Assembly: GCF_001205715.1 (NCBI RefSeq) | Contig: NZ_AQQZ01000013.1 | Location: forward strand, 1 to 38,948 | Reading direction: 5' to 3' | DNA: 38,948 nt | From: Pseudaestuariivita atlantica | Lineage (GTDB): Bacteria > Pseudomonadota > Alphaproteobacteria > Rhodobacterales > Rhodobacteraceae | Shown here: positions 21,417 to 28,581 of the stretch, in pieces | Layout: each line of letters starts with the position of its first letter | Numbering within the stretch: position 1 is the first letter of the stretch | Notes under the pieces: model-generated | Told to the model about the DNA's origin: nothing | Database searches by the model: none | The model's input: only the letters and a program-made list of their open reading frames with translations | Program-made: the position numbers and the translations under genes

Positions 21417-22196
21417 TCAGGAAACCGGATGCAGGTCGAACGCGCGGATCGCCTCAAGGATCCCTGCCGCGCCGCTTGCCTTGGCGAAATGCGTGCGCGG
21501 CACGTCCTGCAAGGCCTCCAGCAAGGCGGGCTCTGACCGGCCCACCGCGACGGAAGGCACCGACAATTCCAGCATCGAGCGGTCGTTCAGCGTGTCGCCC
21601 GCCGCCAGCACCCGGTCCTCGGGCACGCCCAGATGGCCCAGCAGGCGCCGCAGCGACGGCCCCTTGCTCACGCCCTTCGGCAACACGTCGAGGTAGGAAT
21701 CGTCCGACATCAGCACATCAAGGCCCATGCCCTCGATCACCTCCAGCACGCCGGGGTCGAACGCGTCGGGGTCAAGGTCGTAACTCACGCGGTAGCGGAA
21801 CGCGGTCGGCTGCAGGGTCAGGCCCGGCGCGTCGGCCAGCGCGGCGCGCACCCGGTCGCCCGCGTCGTTCCAGCGCGCCGCGATCTCCGCCTCCAGTGCC
21901 GGGATCGGGCGGATCTCGTCCTCGATCACCCGCGCGATGGTCGTGCCCACGTCGCCCACCACGTATTCCGGTACCGGCACGCCGTAGGTGTCGCACAGGT
22001 CGAGGATAAAGTCCGGGTCCCGCCCGGTGACAAAGATCAGCCCGATCGTGGCGCGGTTGTCCTCGACCAGGTTGTAAAGCGCCTCCCGTGCCGAGGCCCG
22101 GCCACCCAGGAAGGTGCCGTCCAGATCGGTCGCAAGGAAGAACCGCGTGCGCGCGGCGACGCCTGCATCGGGATGGATGGGCGCAAGACTGTTCAT
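21417..22196 (-). CDS. ggpP: HAD-family sugar phosphatase, likely glucosylglycerol-phosphate phosphatase
   Basis: A 259-residue HAD hydrolase of the Cof/sucrose-phosphatase-like type with a C2 cap. Motif I is DLDGT (24-28), motif II VTGRD (56-60), the catalytic Lys is in VSKGPSLRRLL (Lys178) and motif III is GDTLND (200-205). By position between gpsA and ggpS it should remove the phosphate from glucosylglycerol phosphate. It is much shorter than the cyanobacterial phosphatase StpA (about 420 residues) as I remember it, and looks more like the HAD half of the fused GgpPS proteins of some gammaproteobacteria. ATG 22196 overlaps the gpsA stop codon by four bases and has GGAGG upstream. Family certain, substrate inferred from context. 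Confidence 0.75.
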   Translation of the reverse strand: MNSLAPIHPDAGVAARTRFFLATDLDGTFLGGRASAREALYNLVEDNRATIGLIFVTGRDPDFILDLCDTYGVPVPEYVVGDVGTTIARVIEDEIRPIPALEAEIAARWNDAGDRVRAALADAPGLTLQPTAFRYRVSYDLDPDAFDPGVLEVIEGMGLDVLMSDDSYLDVLPKGVSKGPSLRRLLGHLGVPEDRVLAAGDTLNDRSMLELSVPSVAVGRSEPALLEALQDVPRTHFAKASGAAGILEAIRAFDLHPVS

Positions 22197-23323
22197 TCCG
22201 GTACCTCCGAACCTTCGGCCATGGGATGGGTGAAGGCGAGCGCCATCGTGTCGGGCTCCGCCAGCAGCGGGCGCGCCCACAGGGCGGCAAAGCTCGCCTG
22301 CAGGTCGGCCCCGTCATGCAGGATGGCGCGCACCGTCTCGGTCACCGGCATCGCCACGCCCAGCCTCGCAGCCAGATCGCAGACGTTGATCGCGTTCAAC
22401 TCGCCCTCGACGACGACGGGCCGCCCCTCGAAACACTCCGCTCGCGGGATGCCCTGCCCCAGCTGCGTCCCCAGCGCCATATTCCGCGACGTGGTCGACG
22501 AACAGGTCAGCGACAGGTCGCCAAGGCCCGCAAGCCCCATCACGGTTTCGTCGCGCCCGCCAAGCGCGCCGATCAGCGTGCGCATCTCCTGCAGGCCCAG
22601 CGTGATCAGCGCGGCGCGCGTGTTCTCGGCAAACCCCGCGCCCGACATCATCCCGCAGGCGATGGCGATCACGTTCTTGACCGCGCCGCAAATCTCCACC
22701 CCCGCCACGTCGTCCGAGATATGGGTGCGGAAATTCAGGCCCGACAGGGTGACCGACAGCCGCGCGGCGGGGCTTTTCTCCGGCGCCAGCCGGTCATCGC
22801 GGCCAAAGGGGAAGGCGACCGTCGCTGCCGTGGGATGGCGCTTGACCGCCTCGGCCGCGAAGGTCGGGCCGGACAGCACGCCGACCGGGTGGCCCGGCAA
22901 TTCCTCTTCGGCGACCTGCGTCATAAGGTAACCGCTGCCTTCCTCGATCCCCTTCGCGCAGAGCGCCACGGGCACGCCTTTCGGCAGATGCGGGGCGGCT
23001 TGCGCGCAGATTTCCCGGACTGCAGCGCTCGGCACCACCAGCAGCACGACATCGGTTTCGCGCAACGCGTCCGCCATGTCGGTGGTCGCGGCAATGCCTT
23101 CGGGCAAGGGAATGTCGGGCAGGTAAGCGGGGTTATGGGAGGTCGCATTGATCGCCTCGGCGATCGCCTCGTCGCGCACCCACAGGCGCACGTCCCGTCC
23201 CGCGCGCCGCGCAATCGCGGCAAGGGCCGTGCCCCAGGCACCGCCGCCCAGAACCGTCACGGACCGGTATGGCGCGCCCGAGCGCAAGGGCCATCCTTGT
23301 GGCGCAGTTGGCGTCATGAACAT
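22193..23323 (-). CDS. gpsA: glycerol-3-phosphate dehydrogenase [NAD(P)+], probably serving glucosylglycerol synthesis
   Basis: It reduces dihydroxyacetone phosphate to sn-glycerol 3-phosphate. The Rossmann motif VTVLGGGAWGTALA is at about 22-35. ALCAKGIEEGSG, ISDDVAGVEICGAVKNVIAIACG and GFAENTRAALITLG carry the conserved catalytic lysines and dihydroxyacetone-binding residues. About 376 residues, longer than the usual 330 because roughly 20 residues precede the Rossmann strand. The start is uncertain: ATGs at 23323 and 23317 lack a good ribosome site, and a GTG further up is possible. As first gene of a tightly coupled set with ggpP and ggpS it most likely supplies the acceptor for GgpS; a housekeeping gpsA for phospholipids would be expected elsewhere. 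Confidence 0.9.
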   Translation of the reverse strand: MFMTPTAPQGWPLRSGAPYRSVTVLGGGAWGTALAAIARRAGRDVRLWVRDEAIAEAINATSHNPAYLPDIPLPEGIAATTDMADALRETDVVLLVVPSAAVREICAQAAPHLPKGVPVALCAKGIEEGSGYLMTQVAEEELPGHPVGVLSGPTFAAEAVKRHPTAATVAFPFGRDDRLAPEKSPAARLSVTLSGLNFRTHISDDVAGVEICGAVKNVIAIACGMMSGAGFAENTRAALITLGLQEMRTLIGALGGRDETVMGLAGLGDLSLTCSSTTSRNMALGTQLGQGIPRAECFEGRPVVVEGELNAINVCDLAARLGVAMPVTETVRAILHDGADLQASFAALWARPLLAEPDTMALAFTHPMAEGSEVPE

Positions 23324-23342
23324 GAGGTCGCTCTGTTTGGAG

Positions 23343-23366
23343 TGGCTGCCGGGGTTCACGCAGCCA
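23343..23366. terminator. hairpin downstream of rep
   Basis: TGGCTGC (23343-23349) pairs with GCAGCCA (23360-23366) across a ten-base loop, in the 73-base gap between the rep stop codon and gpsA. There is no T-run after it on the minus strand. It could weaken read-through from rep into the osmolyte operon or shape its leader; function is a guess. Confidence 0.35.
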
Positions 23367-23396
23367 ACGTGCGGGGGAGCGAATTGTTCCCGCGTG

Positions 23397-24092
23397 TCAG
23401 GGCCCGCGCAATACCACGCGACAGTTGCACCCTGCAACTTCCGCGACGGCAGTCCCGATCCACTGGGTCAGGTGCGTATCGACATAGGTGGCAAGGAACC
23501 GGCTGGGCGCGACCAGTTCGATCCGCTCCTCGGTATCCGCCACGCAATCCAGCGGCGCCACCCACGAGGCAAAGCGCGCGGGATCGTCCGCCGCCAGCCG
23601 CTCGGCCACGCGGGTCCATCCCGTTCCCGTCTCACTGTCGCCCGTGACGGGCGCGCGGTCCGCGAGCCGGATCACCTGCGCGGCGGCGGGCGCGGGCCGG
23701 GACGCTTCCATCCGGTCGGTGAAGTCTGGGCCGACCCGGTCCCATGCCGGTTGGGTCAATTCCCAAAGCCGCGCCATGTCGATCCGGTACCGCGCCACCC
23801 TGCCCCGCGCCGCCTGGCTGCGCTGCACCAGCACGCCCAGCGTCACCCAGTGCCGCATATCCCGCTTCGCCGTCCGTTCGCTCACCTGCCACAGCCGCGC
23901 CATCTCGCGCTGCCCGACAGACAGTTCGTCCCGCTGCCAGTTGTAGCGCGCCGTGATCAGCGTCATCAGCCGCAAAGCGATGACCGGCGGTCCCAGCGCC
24001 GCGCCCAGCCCCGCCGCGCCAAGCGCCGTGAGCACATCATACTTGACTGCGGCCGCACCCGGCCCCAACACCTTCTTCTGTGGTGTGGACAT
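23397..24092 (-). CDS. DnaA-like plasmid/chromid replication initiator
   Basis: A 231-residue protein that I read as the replicase of a Rhodobacterales DnaA-like replicon. The N-terminal half has a winged-helix look (SVGQREMARLWQVSERTAKR, then DMRHWVTLGVLVQRS, about 58-93). The C-terminal part (WTRVAERLAADDPARFASWV, PLDCV, LVAPSRFLATYVDTHLTQWI) resembles DnaA domain I, but no AAA+ domain is present. I chose ATG 24092 over 24200: it has AGGAG nearby, gives an N-terminus (LGPGAAAVKYDVLTAL) that looks like the real domain, and places a DnaA box and origin repeats outside the gene. parA and parB run divergently on the other side of the origin. Family assignment rests on this layout plus the domain resemblance. 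Confidence 0.8.
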   Translation of the reverse strand: MSTPQKKVLGPGAAAVKYDVLTALGAAGLGAALGPPVIALRLMTLITARYNWQRDELSVGQREMARLWQVSERTAKRDMRHWVTLGVLVQRSQAARGRVARYRIDMARLWELTQPAWDRVGPDFTDRMEASRPAPAAAQVIRLADRAPVTGDSETGTGWTRVAERLAADDPARFASWVAPLDCVADTEERIELVAPSRFLATYVDTHLTQWIGTAVAEVAGCNCRVVLRGP

Positions 24093-24138
24093 CGCTCCTG
24101 TCGCCTCTGCCGTCGACCTCTTTGGGCCGATTCCCGTG

Positions 24139-24147
24139 TTGTCCACA
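24139..24147 (+). promoter_or_regulatory. DnaA-box-like site
   Basis: TTGTCCACA differs at one position from the standard DnaA box TTATCCACA. It lies 47 bases upstream of the chosen rep start. It may bind host DnaA or the DnaA-like initiator. Confidence 0.5.
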
Positions 24148-24230
24148 GCAGGCACCAATTCCCGTATTTTGTCAACGCCGGTGAAATTACGGGAATTCAA
24201 ACCAGAAGAAAGAATCCGGTATCATTGGTA

Positions 24231-24298
24231 TTGGGTGACACGCATCATGTCACCCTATTCGCGGCTCTGTGTCACCTCAAATCGGTCATTGGGTGACA
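24231..24298. repeat. iteron-like GGGTGACA repeats in alternating orientation
   Basis: TTGGGTGACA occurs at 24231-24240 and 24289-24298 on the plus strand. TGTCACCC (24248-24255) and TGTCACC (24270-24276) are the same motif inverted. The first two form an inverted repeat with a seven-base spacer. Four copies within 68 bases in the origin gap are best read as initiator binding sites. Confidence 0.65.
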
Positions 24299-24444
24299 GG
24301 ACTGTCCCCTCGATCCCCCGTGGCACGTTGCGCGCGATTCGCAACGGCTCGGCGGAAAACGGGAAAAATCGAAGATCGCACTTTGCGCATTTCCCGAAAT
24401 CCCGTATTTTCGGACACAACGATAAATGACACGAGCTTTGCCCC

Positions 24445-25749
24445 ATGCGCAACCATTCCGATCTGCAAGCCATGAATGCCCGGTCGCTCGCCCAGCAGGC
24501 GGCAGTGCGCCGCGCGACCTTCGATCCCGGCGAGGTCAAGGCGCTGCGCCCCTTCTCGATCTGGGAGATCTCGACCTTCATGTTCGACGTCCCCGCCGAC
24601 ACGCTGCGCAAGAAGCTGGCCGAGGACCCTTCCCTGCCCCAGGGCGAGACCGAGGAGGATGGCCGCCAGCGCTGGTTCACCTTGGACGAGATCAACGAGC
24701 TGCGCCGCCGCCTGCGGTTCCGGGGCAAGCGCCTCCTGCCCGAACGTCCCGCTGGCCGGGCGCTGCGCGTCGCTGTCAGCAACTTCAAGGGCGGCGTCGG
24801 CAAGACGGTCGTGGCCCAGCACCTCGCCCACGCCGCCGCGCTCGACGGCTACCGCGTGCTGGTGGTCGACTTCGACCCGCAGGCCACGCTCACCCACTCC
24901 ATGGGGCTGGTCGAGGTCAAGGAATGGCACACCGTCTGGGGCATCATGTGCCGCGACCTCTGCCGAGAGGCGGACCGGATCATGGCCACCTATGACGACC
25001 CCGACGACTGCCCCTACCCCGCCGCCGACGAGCTGCCCGAAGACGTCCAGTCGATCGGCGCGCAGCGGGTGCAGGATTTCATCCAGCCCACCTGCTGGCC
25101 CACGATCGACATCATCCCAAGCTGTGCCAACGCCGCCTTCGTCGAGTTCGCCAGCGCCCAGTACCGCGCCCTGCACAAGGCGTGGTCCTTCTTCGGATGC
25201 GTCGCGCGCTACCTCGACGAGTTGCCCGACGACCAGTACGACCTGATCCTCTTCGACTGCCCGCCCGCCATCGGCTACCAGTCGCTGAACGCCGCGTTTG
25301 CGGCTGACATCCTCTATATCCCCTCCGGCCCCGGCTATTGGGAATACGACTCCACCACCTCCTATCTCGGCCAGCTTGGCGACGCGATGGAGGATATCTC
25401 GGACGGGTTCGGCGCGCTGGCAGCGGACGCTGGCCTTACCCTTCCGAAAGGCTTCCGTGACATCCGCCTTCTGATGACCCGGTTCGAAAACGGCAACCCT
25501 TTGCACACCGCCATGATGGACGCCTTCCGCAACGTGTTCGGCGCCGACGTCTGCCAGAACCCGGTAGAGATGACGCGCGCGGTCGAACAATCGGGGCGCT
25601 TCCAGCGCTCGATCTACGAACAGGATTACCGCGACATGACGCGGGAGACATGGAAGCGCGCGCGCCACAGTTTCGACCGGGCCTATGACGAGTTCAAAGG
25701 CACGCTGCTGAAGGCCTGGCGCGACGAGCCGCAACGAGAGGTGGCGTGA
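24445..25749 (+). CDS. parA: plasmid partition ATPase ParA
   Basis: A ParA-type ATPase that drives segregation of the replicon. The 434-residue protein is of the large type Ia: an N-terminal DNA-binding region of about 100 residues with a MerR-like wing (LDEINELRRRLRFRGKRLLP), then the deviant Walker A NFKGGVGKTVVA (113-124), VVDFDPQATLTHSMG (140-154) and Walker B DLILFDCPPAIGY (266-278). Type Ia proteins commonly repress their own operon. ATG 24445 has a poor ribosome site; ATG 24472 is an alternative. Its stop codon is one base before parB. The large N-terminus is typical of the ParA proteins of RepABC and DnaA-like alphaproteobacterial replicons. Confidence 0.93.
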   Translation: MRNHSDLQAMNARSLAQQAAVRRATFDPGEVKALRPFSIWEISTFMFDVPADTLRKKLAEDPSLPQGETEEDGRQRWFTLDEINELRRRLRFRGKRLLPERPAGRALRVAVSNFKGGVGKTVVAQHLAHAAALDGYRVLVVDFDPQATLTHSMGLVEVKEWHTVWGIMCRDLCREADRIMATYDDPDDCPYPAADELPEDVQSIGAQRVQDFIQPTCWPTIDIIPSCANAAFVEFASAQYRALHKAWSFFGCVARYLDELPDDQYDLILFDCPPAIGYQSLNAAFAADILYIPSGPGYWEYDSTTSYLGQLGDAMEDISDGFGALAADAGLTLPKGFRDIRLLMTRFENGNPLHTAMMDAFRNVFGADVCQNPVEMTRAVEQSGRFQRSIYEQDYRDMTRETWKRARHSFDRAYDEFKGTLLKAWRDEPQREVA

Positions 25750-25750
25750 C

Positions 25751-26815
25751 ATGAGCAAGAAGAACAAGTTCGGCTTCGGCCCGCTCGACCCCCCTGCCCC
25801 GGTCAAACGGGACCGCTCGGTCGGCCCGATGGGCGCGGCGGTGCGCGAGGTCGCCGAAAGCCTCACCCAGTCGACCGAGGCCAAGGTCGAACAGCGCAAG
25901 CAGAACGCCGAGGACGCCAAGTCCTGGCGCGCGGCACAGGAAGACGGCCGTGTGCTGGAACGCGTGCCGCTGGACGACGTCGATGCCTCCGACCTGCCCC
26001 GCGACCGGCTGGAGCTGGAAGCGGTTGCCGCGTCAGACGAGATGGAGGAACTGAAAGCGTCCATCCGCGAACGCGGCCAGAAAGAGCCGGTCGAGCTCTA
26101 CGTCGACCGCTTCGGCGGGCTGCAGCTCAAGAAGGGCTGGCGGCGGCTGACGGCTTTGCGGCAGCTTTTCGCGGAAACGCGCGACGACGCCTATGCCACC
26201 ATCCTCGCCCGGATCGACCGGGGCAGCGCCGACCGGATCAACCATTACGTCGACATGGTCGAGGAAAATGTGGTCCGCGAGGACCTGACATTTGCCGAGA
26301 TGGCGCAGGTCTGCATCGCCGCCGCGCAGGACGATTTCGTCGATGGCTACAATGCCGAGGACATGGTGCTGCGCCTCTACGGCGCGCTGCACAAGATGAA
26401 GCGGTCCTACATCCGGTCCTTCGTCTTCCTGCTCGAAAACCTTGGCGACGATCTGAAGTGGCCCAAATCGGTCGCCCGGAACCTTGGCGTGGACGTCGCG
26501 CGCCGCCTGCGCGATGGCGGTGATATCGAGGGTCTGCGCGAAGCGCTGCGGGCCGCGTCCGACATTCCCGCCCAGATCCGCGCGCTCGAAGCGGTGCTGA
26601 AGCCTGACCGCCCTGCCCCCAAGGATGGCGACAAGGCGCGCGAGAAATTCGAGTTTCACGTGGGCGAGATGAAGGTCACAGCGCGGCAAGGCGAGTGCCG
26701 GATCGTGGCCCGCGCCGATTTCGCCAGCCTGCCCCGCGACCAGCTGGAACGCGCGATCAAGGCCTTCCAGGACGTGCTTGACGAACGCTCGGGCCCGCAT
26801 GTCACGAACCTCTAG
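25751..26815 (+). CDS. parB: plasmid partition DNA-binding protein ParB
   Basis: A centromere-binding protein and partner of ParA. The 354-residue protein has a ParB/Srx N-terminal domain: RDRLELEAVAASDEMEELK, then SIRERGQKEPVELY and LKKGWRRLTALRQLF (about 85-140), with EENVVREDLTFAEMAQV (171-187) as the box entering the helix-turn-helix region. The first 60 residues are charged and probably carry the ParA-contact segment. It starts one base after the parA stop, so the two are one operon. Five identical palindromes begin two bases after its stop codon and are its likely binding sites. Confidence 0.92.
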   Translation: MSKKNKFGFGPLDPPAPVKRDRSVGPMGAAVREVAESLTQSTEAKVEQRKQNAEDAKSWRAAQEDGRVLERVPLDDVDASDLPRDRLELEAVAASDEMEELKASIRERGQKEPVELYVDRFGGLQLKKGWRRLTALRQLFAETRDDAYATILARIDRGSADRINHYVDMVEENVVREDLTFAEMAQVCIAAAQDDFVDGYNAEDMVLRLYGALHKMKRSYIRSFVFLLENLGDDLKWPKSVARNLGVDVARRLRDGGDIEGLREALRAASDIPAQIRALEAVLKPDRPAPKDGDKAREKFEFHVGEMKVTARQGECRIVARADFASLPRDQLERAIKAFQDVLDERSGPHVTNL

Positions 26816-26817
26816 AA

Positions 26818-27002
26818 GGTAACCCATGGGTTACCTCACCCCGATCCGGACCATCTGACAGGGTAACCCATGGGTTACCCTGTTTTGGTTTTTGCGGTGG
26901 GTCTGGCGGCCCGAAGGTAACCCATGGGTTACCTTGGACGGGGGCGGGGCAGGTAACCCATGGGTTACCTCGGGCGGTTTGGAGGGTAACCCATGGGTTA
27001 CC
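26818..27002. repeat. parS cluster: five copies of an 18-bp palindrome
   Basis: GGTAACCCATGGGTTACC, a perfect palindrome, occurs at 26818-26835, 26862-26879, 26916-26933, 26952-26969 and 26985-27002, with spacers of 26, 36, 18 and 15 bases. The second copy extends to a 26-bp palindrome (26858-26883), the third to 22 bp. The last copy ends immediately before the stop codon of the neighbouring minus-strand gene. No copy was noticed elsewhere in the window. Position after parB and exact conservation make them the likely centromere; the long palindrome may also act as the parB terminator. Confidence 0.85.
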
Positions 27003-27551
27003 TCAGGGCGCGATCCACTGGCCGTCCCATGCCCCGTTTGCCCTTTGGAACACCGCCCGCACATGCCTGTCGCGGCCAAGATGCAGCACCTCCATGCGGG
27101 CGCAGGTCACGGTCAACACCGTGAACCGTGCAAGCTCCGCGCCAGGTTCAAAGGCGTCGGGCCCGTCCATCGGGGTGCCTGGTGTGGGCGTTCCGCCATA
27201 GACGTGGCGCGCGTGGTCCGGCATCCGCTCCCAATCTTCGGCGCTGCCGGGCGTCAATGTCGCGCGGCCCGCAAGGCGGATCTGCAGGTCCTGGCGCGGC
27301 ACCCAGAAATGCAGCGCACAGCGCGGGTCGGCCGTCAGTTCCCGCACCTTGGCGGTGGCCGCGTCGGTCTGAAGCCGGGCGATGGCATCGGACCAGCCGC
27401 GTAGGACCAGCACGCGCTGCTCGGGCCCGTCGGCGCCGATTGTGGCCAGAACCGGGTGCCGGGCCGGGTGCCGGCGGTCGGCCACGCCGCGGGTCAGGGC
27501 GGTTTCGGCCATCTGAAGCAGGTCGGCCAGCGTTTCGGGGCGGTCACTCAT
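27003..27551 (-). CDS. pyridoxamine 5'-phosphate oxidase-family FMN-binding protein
   Basis: A 182-residue split-barrel flavoprotein. HPVLATIGADGPEQRVLVLRG, then the segment to PRCALHFWVPRQDLQIRLAG, resembles the PNPOx-like FMN-binding fold, and the gene ends WDGQWIAP. The family includes pyridoxamine-phosphate oxidases and many flavin reductases of unknown substrate; this short form lacks clear vitamin B6 specificity signs that I can point to. It is the last gene of the minus-strand cluster with attH; its ATG at 27551 overlaps the attH stop codon region by eight bases. Its stop codon directly abuts the last parS palindrome. Confidence 0.75.
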   Translation of the reverse strand: MSDRPETLADLLQMAETALTRGVADRRHPARHPVLATIGADGPEQRVLVLRGWSDAIARLQTDAATAKVRELTADPRCALHFWVPRQDLQIRLAGRATLTPGSAEDWERMPDHARHVYGGTPTPGTPMDGPDAFEPGAELARFTVLTVTCARMEVLHLGRDRHVRAVFQRANGAWDGQWIAP

Positions 27552-28581
27552 ATCCCGTCATCTCCAGGTATCCGCGCCCCTCGTGGCTGCCGCTGAACCG
27601 CAGCGGCCCCTCCCAGTAAGGGATCGAGGTCTGCATCCAGCTGTCGTCGCGCAAGGGTTCGGTTGTCACGTCCAGTCCGCGTTCGGGCAAAGTCAGGCGC
27701 CAGCGGACGGGCAGGGTGCGGCCCGCGACCCGCGCCGTGCCGAGGGGCGTCAACCGGATCCGGTTCGGGGCCAGCGGGGCAGGGGTGCCATCCGCAGAGA
27801 TCCACGTGCCCGAGGTAAAGCGCGACCCGTCGCGGTCTCGCAAGCCGAAGGCCATCAACCGCTCGCCCGTGTCGAAGGACAGCGAGAACCAGTCCCACCC
27901 CGTCTGGTCGGGTGACAGGGGTTGCGACGACCACTCCCGGTCGATCCACGCCTCGCCCCGCACAACGACCCGGCCCTCTGCCGTCTCGATCTCCCCCTCG
28001 GCGGTCAGGAAGGGTTGGGAATAGTAGTAGCTGGCCTGCCCGTCCTCGGACTTGACCGAGTACCCGTCGTCCCCGTGCAGGACGAGCGGCCCGGTGGCCG
28101 TCAGGGACAAGGCATAGCGGAAGTCAGGCGCACGGGCGGCGAGGCTGAGGGCCGACATCGGATCGCCCGAGGTTGCGGTGCTGGTCATGTGCCAGTCGTC
28201 GATGAACGCGTCGAGCGGCGGCAGCACGTCCGCCTGCCCGATCCCGCCCCGCGCCCGCCGCTCGGCGCTGTAATGCGCATCCGGCGTCGTGAGGGCGGCG
28301 TGGCCCAGCCAAAGCTGTTGACGTCCCGGCGCGAGGGCCGAGCGGAACAGGGTCCATTGCAGGCCATAGTCCCTGCCGTCTTCGCCCGTCAGCGTCGCCG
28401 TCAGGTACCACCACTCGATCCGGTAGTCGGGGTGCGCGGCATGATCGGCGGGGAAGGTCAGGGGCGTTCCGCGAACCGGCACCGCAAAGCCTTCGGCATC
28501 GGTGCCAAGACCCGCGAAACCCTGTGCCAAGGCGGGCAAGGGAGCGCCCAGAAGGGCCGAGAGGAAAAGCCGCCTATCCAT
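27544..28581 (-). CDS. attH: AttH/CrtC-family lipocalin-like protein
   Basis: A 345-residue protein with an N-terminal signal-like segment (RRLFLSALLGAPLPALAQG), so probably periplasmic. YRIEWWYLTATLTGEDGR, QWTLFRSALAP, WIDREWSSQPLSPDQTGWDW and LSFDTGERLMAFGLRD are hallmarks of the AttH / hydroxyneurosporene-synthase (CrtC) lipocalin-like family. In Agrobacterium, AttH is encoded with an ABC transporter (AttE-G) reported to affect attachment; the same arrangement is seen here. It overlaps the permease stop codon by eight bases (ATGGATAG). A catalytic role such as hydration of a hydrophobic substrate is possible because CrtC is an enzyme, but no carotenoid genes are nearby. ATG 28581 is chosen because the signal segment starts there. 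Confidence 0.8.
   Translation of the reverse strand: MDRRLFLSALLGAPLPALAQGFAGLGTDAEGFAVPVRGTPLTFPADHAAHPDYRIEWWYLTATLTGEDGRDYGLQWTLFRSALAPGRQQLWLGHAALTTPDAHYSAERRARGGIGQADVLPPLDAFIDDWHMTSTATSGDPMSALSLAARAPDFRYALSLTATGPLVLHGDDGYSVKSEDGQASYYYSQPFLTAEGEIETAEGRVVVRGEAWIDREWSSQPLSPDQTGWDWFSLSFDTGERLMAFGLRDRDGSRFTSGTWISADGTPAPLAPNRIRLTPLGTARVAGRTLPVRWRLTLPERGLDVTTEPLRDDSWMQTSIPYWEGPLRFSGSHEGRGYLEMTGYE

Larger units (their letters stand above)
24131..24410. repeat. TTCCCGT repeat family flanking the origin core
   Basis: TTCCCGT occurs at 24131-24137 and 24159-24165, and inverted (ACGGGAA) at 24189-24195 and 24359-24365. CCCGTATTTT is exactly repeated at 24161-24170 and 24401-24410, and a near copy TTCCCGA starts at 24391. 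The copies sit on both sides of the GGGTGACA cluster, close to the rep and parA starts, so they could be replication sites or operators for autoregulation. Confidence 0.55.
24093..24444. other. replication origin region between rep and parA
   Basis: This 352-base gap between the divergent rep and parA genes has no credible gene. It holds a DnaA-box-like site, four GGGTGACA-type repeats and a family of TTCCCGT repeats (listed separately). The segment 24181-24240 is distinctly AT-rich and could be the unwinding element. Together with the initiator gene this marks the probable origin. It must also contain the divergent promoters of rep and parA, which I could not define. Confidence 0.7.

Noticed and set aside
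15273-21536. A 2087-codon plus-strand open frame opposite glgB, glgP and ggpS
   Set aside because: It is exactly antisense to three well-recognised genes. Its translation is rich in His, Arg, Val and Gly with no domain or signal, as expected from the codon bias of the opposite strand.
24093-24200. N-terminal extension of rep from a start at 24200
   Set aside because: The extra 36 residues cover a DnaA-box-like site and origin repeats and have no domain character; ATG 24092 has AGGAG nearby.
26818-26883. Small genes starting at the ATG in each CCATGG palindrome centre
   Set aside because: The ATGs are a by-product of the palindrome; no ribosome site and no open frame of coding character follows.
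26818-27002. CRISPR array
   Set aside because: The repeats are short perfect palindromes with uneven spacers of 15-36 bases, only five copies, and no cas genes; they fit ParB sites after parB.
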